Origin: an uncultured Hyphomonadaceae bacterium
GTDB lineage: Bacteria > Pseudomonadota > Alphaproteobacteria > Caulobacterales > Hyphomonadaceae
Length of the DNA stretch: 6,175 bases
NCBI GenBank assembly: GCA_937873805.1
Contig: CALMWO010000189.1
Span: 1 to 6,175 of the forward strand
Direction: 5' to 3'
Shown: piece after piece, positions 1 to 5,024 of the stretch
How positions within the stretch are numbered: position 1 is the stretch's first letter
Layout: every line of letters starts with the position of its first letter
The notes under the pieces: model-generated
Told to the model about the DNA's origin: nothing
Seen by the model: only the letters and a program-made list of their open reading frames with translations
The model's database searches: none
Made by a program: the position numbers and the translations under genes

Positions 1-284
1 CCGGCTTCAACCCGCACCAGAACATTCGCGGCTCGGGCCCGAATGTGAAAGTGACCGAGCGCTTCACGCGCGTGGGCGAGCATCGCCTGCATTATGCCTT
101 CGATGTCGAGGACAAGGACACGTGGGCCGTGCCGTGGGGCGGCGAGTTCGAGTTCGCCTCGGTTGAAGGCGGGATCTACGAATACGCCTGCCATGAAGGC
201 AATTACGGGCTCGAAGGCATCCTCGCCGGCGCTCGCGTGGAAGACGCCCGCGCCAAGCCGGTCTCGGGCAAGAAGAAGAGCTGA
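1..284 (+). CDS. 3' end of an uncharacterised protein gene (partial)
   Basis: The reading frame is open from the window edge (first full codon at 3) to the TGA at 282-284, giving 93 visible residues. The GTG at 45 has no Shine-Dalgarno sequence and the frame is open before it, so the true start lies upstream of the window. The fragment has a VTERFTRVGE stretch (visible residues 17-26), tryptophans in a DTWAVPWGGEF segment (39-49), then IYEYACHEGNYGLEGILAGAR (58-78), and a lysine-rich tail. From memory, the EYACHEGNY...GIL.GAR ending recurs at the C-terminus of long uncharacterised proteins of Proteobacteria and Acidobacteria, many of them exported; no function is known to me. The next gene starts 49 bp downstream on the same strand. 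Confidence 0.75.
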   Translation, partial: GFNPHQNIRGSGPNVKVTERFTRVGEHRLHYAFDVEDKDTWAVPWGGEFEFASVEGGIYEYACHEGNYGLEGILAGARVEDARAKPVSGKKKS

Positions 285-333
285 CCCACAGGGTGCATCC
301 CGATGCGCTCGCCAGAAAGGGAAAGGCTGCGAA

Positions 334-723
334 ATGATCGCGAACTCTCCGCAGGTATGCGCAGCTGAATTTACGGCCGCGCTTATCCGACGCGACATCG
401 CATCCGCGTTGTCCCTGCTCACCGACGACGTCGTGTTTTTCTACAGCAATGGTTCGGTCATTCCGGGGAAGGACGCGTTTGCGGCGTTGATGACGTCGAG
501 CTGGAAGGTGATCGAGAACTACAAATACGAGTCCGGCGAGTCGAACTGGATCCTGCAATCCGATGACGCCGCCGCGGTGATCTACAGCTTTGCATGGTCA
601 GGCATTGCGCGCGGGGCAGAGGTGAGCGGCGGCGGCCGTGGCACGCGGCTGTTTGCCAGACAACCCGATGGCGGCTGGCTGATCGCGCACGAACATCTCA
701 GCAATGGACAGTGGAAGCCATGA
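334..723 (+). CDS. SnoaL/DUF4440-like (NTF2-fold) small protein
   Basis: This encodes 129 residues. The frame is open further upstream, but the ATG at 334 follows a purine-rich stretch (AGAAAGGGAAAGG, 314-326) and begins the recognisable domain. The pattern is that of the NTF2-like superfamily: an N-terminal helix (CAAEFTAALIRRDIASALSLL, 9-29), the strand DDVVFFYSNGSVIPGKDAF (31-49), and a C-terminal strand pair ending GGWLIAHEHLSNGQW (113-127). The W-IAHEHLS motif is typical of DUF4440/SnoaL-3 proteins. Members include steroid isomerases, polyketide cyclases and many non-catalytic binding proteins, so the ligand cannot be predicted. There is no signal peptide, so it is probably cytoplasmic. 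Its stop overlaps the next start as ATGA (720-723), implying cotranscription and probably coupled translation. Confidence 0.8.
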   Translation: MIANSPQVCAAEFTAALIRRDIASALSLLTDDVVFFYSNGSVIPGKDAFAALMTSSWKVIENYKYESGESNWILQSDDAAAVIYSFAWSGIARGAEVSGGGRGTRLFARQPDGGWLIAHEHLSNGQWKP

Positions 724-995
724 GCTATGCTGTTGGCCCCGGCGATCTGGTTCTGTGCGTCAATGTTGCGCCCAACCATGTGACGGGAGAGCCGGTGCCG
801 CTTGTTGCGGGCGAGGCGTATCGTGTTCTGGCGGTGATGGAATTTGCGTGCCCGTGTGGACGCTCCGATGCCTTGCTGGATGTTGGCGTTGATTTCGCCT
901 GGTGCCAGTCGCGCTTCCGGTTGATGCCCAAGCCCAAGTTCGAGGCCAAGACACGCAGCGTCTCCGCCCCGAAGGAGAAGCAGAGGGTGCGATGA
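720..995 (+). CDS. Small hypothetical protein, possibly SH3-like fold, four cysteines
   Basis: This encodes 91 residues starting at the ATG inside the ATGA overlap with the NTF2-like gene; translation probably depends on ribosomes finishing that gene. The pattern is PGDLVLCVNV (7-16), then PLVAGEAYRVLAVM (27-40), then GVDFAWCQSRFRLM (56-69), followed by a basic tail (KPKFEAKTRS...KEKQRVR). From memory, the 'VVCV...LV.G..Y.V......W...RFR' arrangement resembles small, mostly beta proteins often found in prophages and alphaproteobacterial genomes, but no function is established. Cysteines are at 13, 44, 46 and 62; the CPC pair could bind metal, which is speculation. No signal peptide or membrane segment is visible. 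Confidence 0.65.
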   Translation: MSYAVGPGDLVLCVNVAPNHVTGEPVPLVAGEAYRVLAVMEFACPCGRSDALLDVGVDFAWCQSRFRLMPKPKFEAKTRSVSAPKEKQRVR

Positions 996-1012
996 GCGGC
1001 TGGCGGATGATT

Positions 1013-1032
1013 TGATCGCCAGTGATCGCCAG
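1013..1032 (+). repeat. Perfect 10-bp tandem duplication in a convergent gap
   Basis: TGATCGCCAG occurs twice back to back (1013-1022 and 1023-1032), in the 43 bp between the converging stops at 995 and 1039. Each CGCCAG can pair with CTGGCG at 1000-1005, so the spacer can form two alternative 6-bp hairpins. The outer one is followed by TTCTTGT. This could act as a weak terminator between the convergent units, but there is no proper U-tract. The repeat is certain; the terminator role is a guess. Confidence 0.6.
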
Positions 1033-1038
1033 TTCTTG

Positions 1039-1410
1039 TCAGTTCGCCGACATGCCCCATTCGGCCAGCTTCTCGATGTAGGTCGCATGCACTGCGGGCG
1101 GCAGGCATGGGTCGGACAGGGCGGATCTCATGCGCGCGGATGCTGCCGGGCGATCATCAAGGCCGACATAGGCTGCGGCTTCGATCTGCGTGACGGCGGA
1201 CTGCAGCATCACGGATGTTGCATGTGGGCGTGCGAGTGCTGTGAGGGTCAATGCGCCAGCATAGTCCAGACGCGTCATTGCGCTGCTTGCAGCGTTGAAT
1301 GACTCAACGAACTCCCGGCTGGCCACCTGCCGACCCGTACATGCGGGAGGTTGAGCCCAAGCCGGAGCCGTGAGGCAAGCCAGCGTGGCGGCGAGTGTGA
1401 GCGTTCTCAT
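1039..1410 (-). CDS. Small exported helical protein of unknown function
   Basis: This encodes 123 residues. A longer frame begins at 1461, but the start at 1410 is preferred: it begins a textbook Sec signal peptide (MRTLTLAATLACLTAPAWA, likely cleaved after AWA at 19) and has TGGGGAA seven bases before the ATG. The mature part of about 104 residues looks wholly alpha-helical and alanine-rich (SREFVESFNAASSAM, YAGALTLTALARP, VMLQSAVTQIEAAAYVGL, AASARMRSAL), suggestive of a TPR-like helical hairpin bundle. It has just two mature cysteines, at 24 (PPACTG) and 102 (DPCLPP), near the two ends of the helical region. They could form one disulfide in the periplasm. I do not recognise a named family. 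It lies 94 bp downstream of the YciI-like gene on the same strand and may be cotranscribed with it. Confidence 0.7.
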   Translation of the reverse strand: MRTLTLAATLACLTAPAWAQPPACTGRQVASREFVESFNAASSAMTRLDYAGALTLTALARPHATSVMLQSAVTQIEAAAYVGLDDRPAASARMRSALSDPCLPPAVHATYIEKLAEWGMSAN

Positions 1411-1417
1411 GATCAGG

Positions 1418-1437
1418 TTCCCCAACTTGATGGGGAA
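1418..1437 (-). promoter_or_regulatory. Perfect inverted repeat covering the Shine-Dalgarno of the exported protein gene
   Basis: On the minus strand this reads UUCCCCA-UCAAGU-UGGGGAA: a perfect 7-bp stem with a 6-nt loop. The 3' arm contains the only plausible ribosome-binding sequence (GGGGAA) for the start at 1410, seven bases away. Folding would hide that site, so it could be a translational switch or thermometer-like hairpin. Alternatively, as DNA, it is a 20-bp palindrome-like operator. The inverted repeat is seen directly; the role is inferred. Confidence 0.5.
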
Positions 1438-1453
1438 GCTTCTCACGGATCGG

Positions 1454-1487
1454 GCCGGCAAGGAACAGGCATGCGGCTTGGGCCGGC
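1454..1487. other. Imperfect hairpin in the spacer between two minus-strand genes
   Basis: GCCGGCAAG (1454-1462) can pair with CTTG (1477-1480) plus CCGGC (1483-1487), giving nine base pairs with a two-base bulge and a 14-nt loop. It lies in the 94-bp spacer after the YciI-like gene. No U-tract follows on either strand, so it does not look like a standard intrinsic terminator. It may be an attenuating or RNA-stabilising structure, or chance in GC-rich DNA. Close by, TCAGGCG is repeated at 1492-1498 and 1505-1511. Confidence 0.3.
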
Positions 1488-1504
1488 GATGTCAGGCGGC
1501 GATA

Positions 1505-1939
1505 TCAGGCGACGCCGAGCTTGCCGCGATCGCCGTCGCGGGGGGCGGCGAGTTCTTCGGGCGTCATGAACTCGGCCAGATCCGCTGCCTCGTAGAACGG
1601 GCGGATTTCCATCTCGTTCTTGCCGGGCATGACGTTGGGTGCGCGCTTCGCCCAGGCCATCGCCTCGTCCATGTCCTTGACCTCCCAGATGGAGAAGCCG
1701 GCGACCAGCTCGCGGGTCTCGGTGAACGGTCCGTCGATCACCGTACGGCGCGAGCCCTCCATGACGATGCGCCTGGCGCTGGCGTCGTTCTTGAGACCGG
1801 CGGCGGCCACGAAGACGCCGGCCTTCACCAGTTCCTCGGTGAAGGCGTCCATGGCCGCAAATGCCGCGAGCATTTCCGGGGTGGGAGGTCCGTCCATCCT
1901 GCTGTCGTCACTGGCCTTCGCGAACACCATAACGCGCAT
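1505..1939 (-). CDS. YciI/DGPF-domain protein (YCII-related)
   Basis: This encodes 144 residues; the ATG at 1939 follows AAGGAG with a seven-base gap. The YCII-related alpha/beta domain spans most of the protein: MRVMVFAKAS (1-10), a helix with MDAFTEELVKAGVFVAAAGL (30-49), the diagnostic DGPF motif (69-72) followed by TETRELVAGFSIWEVKDMDEAMAWAKRAP (73-101), and the closing EIRPFYEAADL strand (111-121). A C-terminal tail of about 24 residues (EFMTPEELAAPRDGDRGK...) extends past the domain. Family members are small cytoplasmic dimers of uncertain activity, often beside genes for ECF sigma factors; none is present in this window. The gene diverges from the nitroreductase gene across a 198-bp spacer. 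Confidence 0.9.
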   Translation of the reverse strand: MRVMVFAKASDDSRMDGPPTPEMLAAFAAMDAFTEELVKAGVFVAAAGLKNDASARRIVMEGSRRTVIDGPFTETRELVAGFSIWEVKDMDEAMAWAKRAPNVMPGKNEMEIRPFYEAADLAEFMTPEELAAPRDGDRGKLGVA

Positions 1940-2137
1940 CGTGTTTCTCCTTGGCTGAGCTTGCCTATTTGACGCCTCATCTGGGGCGCCTCATCTGGAA
2001 GACGGGCGGGTTTGCCAGAAGTCGACATCGGCCCGCAAATTCCTTTCGACGCTTGACGTACGCAGGGGAAGGGCCGCTTTTCGGTACGCTTACAAGCAAC
2101 TACATTGCGACCTGCCAGACCCTTTCGGAAGCATCAG
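1940..2137. promoter_or_regulatory. Divergent intergenic region upstream of the YciI-like and nitroreductase genes
   Basis: These 198 bp separate two divergent genes and should carry promoters for both. A TTGACG at 2053-2058 on the plus strand resembles a sigma-70 -35 box, but no convincing -10 lies 16-18 bp downstream; another TTGACG is at 1969-1974. GTACGC occurs at 2058-2063 and 2084-2089, and GCTTACAAGC (2088-2097) is a small near-palindrome. The region also holds the 12-bp direct repeat listed separately. No additional coding region is supported here. Confidence 0.5.
1973..1998. repeat. 12-bp direct repeat in the divergent promoter region
   Basis: CGCCTCATCTGG occurs at 1973-1984 and again at 1987-1998, identical and separated by 2 bp (14-bp period). 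It starts 34 bp upstream of the YciI-like start codon, between that gene and its divergent neighbour, which suits a two-site regulator operator. It could equally be a replication-slippage duplication. The repeat is exact; the function is inferred. Confidence 0.55.
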
Positions 2138-2821
2138 ATGCAATTTGACGACGTCATCCTCGGCCGCCGGAGCATACGTGGGTACAAGCCCGATCCGGTT
2201 CCCAGAGCCCTGATCGAGGAGATCATCGGGCTGGCGATGCGGGCGCCGTCGTCGATGAACACACAGCCGTGGAATTTCTACGTCATCACGGGCGAGCCGC
2301 TGGACCGTATCCGCGCGGGGAATACCGAGCGGATGGTGTCGGGCGTGCCGCAATCGCGCGAATTTCGCACCGGGTCTGCGTTTGCCGGGGCGCATCGCGA
2401 CAGGCAGGTTGGCGTCGCCAAGCAATTGTTCTCGGCCATGGGGATCGAGCGCGACGACAAGGAGAGGCGTCAGGACTGGGTGCTGCGCGGGTTTCGCCAG
2501 TTCGATGCGCCTGTGTGCGTGATCGTGACCTATGACCGCGTGCTGGACGGGAGCGACGATACGCCGTTCGACTGCGGCGCGGTGACGACGGCGCTGGTGA
2601 ATGCGGCGTGGTCGCGCGGGCTTGGGGCGGTGATCAACAGCCAGGGCATCATGCAGTCGCCTGTCGTGCGCGAGCATGCGGGGATCGCGGACGATCAGGT
2701 CATCATGAAGAGCATTGCGCTGGGCTGGCCGGACGAGACGTTCCCGGCCAATGCGGTGGTGTCGACGCGCAAGCGCGTGGATGAGGCAACCGTGTTCGTC
2801 GGTTTCGACGAACAGGCTTGA
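2138..2821 (+). CDS. Nitroreductase-family FMN-dependent oxidoreductase
   Basis: This encodes 227 residues. The ATG at 2138 follows CGGAAG; an in-frame TTG at 2105 only adds an unrelated leader, so 2138 is chosen. Family landmarks are visible: RRSIRGYKPDPVP (10-22) with basic residues that contact the FMN phosphate in nitroreductases, the APSSMNTQPWNFYVITG flavin-binding segment (36-52), a central FDAPVCVIVTYD strand (122-133), a GLGAVINSQG turn (161-170), and the closing ALGWPDETFPAN (194-205) with a basic RKRVDE tail (211-216). Members reduce nitro compounds, quinones or enones using NAD(P)H as cytoplasmic homodimers; the substrate is not predictable. It is followed after 64 bp by an oxidoreductase gene on the same strand, probably one transcript. 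The start falls just after the divergent spacer shared with the YciI-like gene. Confidence 0.92.
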   Translation: MQFDDVILGRRSIRGYKPDPVPRALIEEIIGLAMRAPSSMNTQPWNFYVITGEPLDRIRAGNTERMVSGVPQSREFRTGSAFAGAHRDRQVGVAKQLFSAMGIERDDKERRQDWVLRGFRQFDAPVCVIVTYDRVLDGSDDTPFDCGAVTTALVNAAWSRGLGAVINSQGIMQSPVVREHAGIADDQVIMKSIALGWPDETFPANAVVSTRKRVDEATVFVGFDEQA

Positions 2822-2885
2822 GTTCGGGCCGCAGGAACGATCTATCAGGCGTCGTACGCGTGCGTTTTCTGTTCAGGAGAAGTCG

Positions 2886-3869
2886 ATGACCGCCAGCCGT
2901 GAAATCCATCTCGTGAGACGCCCCAAGGGTGTGCCCGTGGCGGCGGACTTTGCGGTGGCGCCGGTCGATGTGCCCGCCACGGGCGAGGGCGAGGTGCGGG
3001 TGCAGACGCTGATCATGTCGGTCGATCCCTACATGCGGCCCCGGCTGAATTCGGATCAGGCGCTGGATACGCCGCTGCTGGGCGGCGGGATCGGGCGGGT
3101 GGTTCAATCGCGCAATCCGAAATTCGCGGAAGGCCAGCTGGTGAAGCACTGGTCTGGTTTCCGGGAGACGTTTGTCAGCAGTGGGCAGGGGCTTGCGCCG
3201 CTGGAGCGTGATCCGGCTCTGCCGCTGTCGGTTTACATGCACGCGCTCGGCGGCACGGGGATCACGGCGTATGGCGGGCTGCTGGAAACCGGCAAGTTGA
3301 AGGATGGCGAGCAGGTGTTCGTCTCGACCGCAGGCGGGGCGGTGGGTTCGGTGGTGGCGCAGATCGCGAAGATCAAGGGCTGCTATGTGGTGGGCTCGAC
3401 GGGAGCCGACGACAAGGCGCAGTGGCTACGTGACGAGGCCGGGCTGGACGCGGTGATCAACTACAAGACGCAGGATCTGGCCAAGGCGCTGGAGGCGGCG
3501 ACGCCGAAGGGGATCGACGTGTATTTCGAGAATGTCGGCGGGGCGCATCTCGATGCCGCGTTGCCGCGCATGAATGTGCATGGGCGCATTCCCGTGTGCG
3601 GCATGATCTCGACCTACAATGGCGGCGGCGAGGGCGTGAACGGGCTGTTCAACATGATCTACAAGCGCATCCGCATGGAGGGGTTCGTCGCGACGGACTT
3701 CGCGCACATCAATGCGCAGTTTGTTTCGGACATGACCGGCTGGCTGAAGAGCGGACGGATCAAGTATCAGGAGACGATTCTCGATGGCTTCGAGCGCGCG
3801 CCTGAAGGCCTGATCGGGCTGTTCGAGGGACGCAATAGCGGGAAGATGCTGATCCACGTGGCGGATTAG
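2886..3869 (+). CDS. Zinc-independent medium-chain NADP-dependent oxidoreductase (prostaglandin reductase/CurA-like)
   Basis: This encodes 327 residues. The frame is open further upstream but overlaps the nitroreductase gene; the ATG at 2886 has AGGAGA (2875-2880) five bases before it. An N-terminal GroES-like domain (about 1-120) carries the SVDPYMRPRL motif (45-54) of the leukotriene B4 dehydrogenase/CurA branch. The Rossmann domain begins at GGTGITAYGGLLETG (122-136), with the nucleotide loop STAGGAVGSVVAQIAK (147-162) and GSTGADDK (170-177), which suits NADPH. ENVGG (215-219) and RMEGFVATDF (263-272) are further branch signatures. The cysteine and histidine zinc ligands of alcohol dehydrogenases are absent. 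Such enzymes reduce the C=C bond of alpha,beta-unsaturated aldehydes and ketones. It is probably cotranscribed with the nitroreductase, and converges on the GFA-fold gene with a 17-bp gap. Confidence 0.92.
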   Translation: MTASREIHLVRRPKGVPVAADFAVAPVDVPATGEGEVRVQTLIMSVDPYMRPRLNSDQALDTPLLGGGIGRVVQSRNPKFAEGQLVKHWSGFRETFVSSGQGLAPLERDPALPLSVYMHALGGTGITAYGGLLETGKLKDGEQVFVSTAGGAVGSVVAQIAKIKGCYVVGSTGADDKAQWLRDEAGLDAVINYKTQDLAKALEAATPKGIDVYFENVGGAHLDAALPRMNVHGRIPVCGMISTYNGGGEGVNGLFNMIYKRIRMEGFVATDFAHINAQFVSDMTGWLKSGRIKYQETILDGFERAPEGLIGLFEGRNSGKMLIHVAD

Positions 3870-3886
3870 GGCGGTCGCCAGAGGCG

Positions 3887-4309
3887 CTATTCCGGGACGT
3901 GCTGATCCGAGCCGCCGAAGGCGCCGGGGAAGTCCTTGAATTTCGGCAGTCCGTCTTTCATGGGCAGCACAGTTTCCGCGTAGTTGATGTGCAGGCCAGG
4001 CTTGAACGCGAGGGTCGGAAGCGTGGCCGAGAACACATCGACCACGCCGAGGCCGGGATGATCGGTCATCAAGTGGCCGCCGCATTTTGCACAGTAGGTG
4101 CGTGTGCTTCCCGGCGTCTTGTTGTAGGTCGCGATGTGCTGGTTCCCGGAGACAACGCGCACGGCTTCAGGCTTCCAGAGCGTGAAGGCGTTGACGGGGC
4201 CGCCTGACCAGGAACGGCAGGAGGTGCAATGGCAATATCCCATTCCCTCCGGCTCGCCCGTCGTTTCGATTTTCACCGCACCACAGAAGCACTCGCCTTG
4301 ATACGCCAT
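3887..4309 (-). CDS. GFA-family (glutathione-dependent formaldehyde-activating-like) zinc protein
   Basis: This encodes 140 residues; the ATG at 4309 follows CGGAGATAGG. All seven expected zinc cysteines are present: C7-x-C9 (ECFCGAV), C26-x-C28-x2-C31 (YCHCTSCRSWSG), and C73-x2-C76 (YCAKCGG), the Mss4-like fold. The family was named after a Paracoccus protein that speeds S-hydroxymethylglutathione formation, but that role has been questioned and most members have no known substrate. At 140 residues it is the usual length for the small single-domain members rather than the longer founding enzyme. It is probably cytoplasmic. It diverges from the exported cupin gene and converges on the oxidoreductase gene, so it seems to have its own promoter in 4310-4476. 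A link to aldehyde handling with its neighbours is inference. Confidence 0.9.
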   Translation of the reverse strand: MAYQGECFCGAVKIETTGEPEGMGYCHCTSCRSWSGGPVNAFTLWKPEAVRVVSGNQHIATYNKTPGSTRTYCAKCGGHLMTDHPGLGVVDVFSATLPTLAFKPGLHINYAETVLPMKDGLPKFKDFPGAFGGSDQHVPE

Positions 4310-4476
4310 CGCCTATCTCCGTTGGATGCATGACACTAGCTCAAAGCGATGAGGTGGTCACTTGGCGGTGGCAAGCGGCGCCCGAGGAGGGATTTGCTGC
4401 AGCCGATCCTTGGGCGACGCTGCGGAATGGGCTTAGGGTGCGGGTGCATCTCGTGCCGGGATGGTGGAGGACTTTG
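4310..4476. promoter_or_regulatory. Divergent spacer between the GFA-like and cupin genes
   Basis: These 167 bp separate divergent genes and must hold promoters for both, though no strong -35/-10 pair was found by eye. The plus-strand cupin frame stays open back to an ATG at 4330, but that ATG has no ribosome-binding site and sits right after the minus-strand gene's own. I therefore treat 4330-4476 as non-coding. A weak CTTG/CAAG inverted pair lies at 4361-4375. No other gene is supported. Confidence 0.45.
4466..4470 (+). promoter_or_regulatory. Ribosome-binding site that fixes the cupin start
   Basis: GGAGG lies six bases before the ATG at 4477. It decides between that start and the longer in-frame ATG at 4330, which has no Shine-Dalgarno sequence; the signal peptide begins exactly at 4477. 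Confidence 0.75.
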
Positions 4477-4953
4477 ATGCGGGTCGTTGTCGTTCTGTCG
4501 ATGTTTGCCCTGTGTGTCGGGGCGGAGGCCCAGCAGGTTTCGCCCGCTGAGCCGCTCAGCGTTACGGGGCCTGGCCTCAACCCGACGGCAGGGCCTGCGC
4601 GTAACTTCACCGGCGCCGTGACGGTGACATCGCCTTTCAGGGGATCGGGCGGTTCGCGTTTGGGCGGCGCCACCGTTACGTTCCAGCCGGGCGCGCGCAG
4701 CAACTGGCACACGCATCCGCTTGGACAGCTATTGGTCGTGACGCAGGGGCGTGGCTGGGTGCAGGCGGAAGGCCAGCCGGTTCGCGAGATCGCGCCGGGC
4801 GACGTTGTGTGGACTGCGCCGGGGATCAAGCACTGGCACGGCGCGACGCCCGAGAGCGCGATGACCCATGTTGCAACGGCCGAGACGATGGAAGGCGCGA
4901 GCGTGCAATGGCTGGAACCGGTGACTGACGCGCAATATCGGCGGTCGCAGTAG
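4477..4953 (+). CDS. Exported cupin, (R)-mandelonitrile-lyase-like metal site
   Basis: This encodes 158 residues from the ATG that follows GGAGG. The N-terminus is a Sec signal peptide (MRVVVVLSMFALCVGAEAQ, cleavage near 18-19). A single small cupin domain follows: GATVTFQPGARSNWHTHPLGQLLVVTQGRGWVQ (64-96) and REIAPGDVVWTAPGIKHWHGATP (103-125), ending EPVTDAQYRR. The likely metal ligands are H78, H80, Q84 and H119, with H121 nearby. From memory this matches the His-His-Gln-His manganese site of Granulicella cupin hydroxynitrile lyase, including spacing; glutamine replaces the glutamate of many cupins. Family annotation as mandelonitrile lyase does not prove cyanohydrin activity. The signal peptide predicts periplasmic location. 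An exported CMD-like gene follows 71 bp downstream, probably in the same operon. Confidence 0.88.
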   Translation: MRVVVVLSMFALCVGAEAQQVSPAEPLSVTGPGLNPTAGPARNFTGAVTVTSPFRGSGGSRLGGATVTFQPGARSNWHTHPLGQLLVVTQGRGWVQAEGQPVREIAPGDVVWTAPGIKHWHGATPESAMTHVATAETMEGASVQWLEPVTDAQYRRSQ

Positions 4954-5024
4954 GACGCAGACGGCGCGCGTCTTATTGCAGTCCAACTCTTGCGCGACAT
5001 GCGATCTCAAGACCGGGAGCTATC

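Noticed and set aside
64..558. Minus-strand 164-residue frame opposite the first two genes
   Set aside because: Its arginine-rich composition is typical of a frame shadow; the plus-strand proteins have recognisable family patterns.
1012..1302. Plus-strand 96-residue frame rich in cysteine
   Set aside because: It lies opposite the exported helical protein gene, has no ribosome-binding site, and its cysteines come from complements of Ala/Thr/Gln codons in the real gene. The opposite frame has a signal peptide and a coherent helical protein.
1370..1972. Plus-strand 200-residue frame opposite the YciI-like gene
   Set aside because: It is antisense to a gene with a clear DGPF domain, has no recognisable domain, and shows the low-complexity composition of an antisense frame in GC-rich DNA.
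2850..2870. Small GC-rich palindromic stretch followed by TTTTCT between the nitroreductase and oxidoreductase genes
   Set aside because: The pairing is too short for a terminator, and a good ribosome-binding site follows directly, suggesting read-through.
3426..4085. Minus-strand 219-residue frame across the oxidoreductase and GFA-like genes
   Set aside because: It covers two well-supported genes in the wrong frame, is Arg/His/Pro-rich without a domain, and has no ribosome-binding site.
4361..4375. CTTG/CAAG inverted repeat as a regulator site in the GFA-cupin spacer
   Set aside because: Four-base arms with seven unpaired bases are expected by chance, and no regulator gene is adjacent.
4330..4476. 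49-residue N-terminal extension of the cupin
   Set aside because: The start at 4330 has no Shine-Dalgarno sequence and would bury the signal peptide, whereas 4477 has GGAGG and a proper signal peptide.
4954..4976. Possible terminator hairpin (GACG/CGTC at 4960-4963 and 4969-4972, then TTATT) after the cupin gene
   Set aside because: The stem is only 4-5 bp, several registers compete, and the U-tract is broken. It also lies between two genes that look like one operon.
4341..5000. Minus-strand 219-residue frame opposite the cupin gene
   Set aside because: It is antisense to a cupin with complete metal ligands and has no coherent domain.
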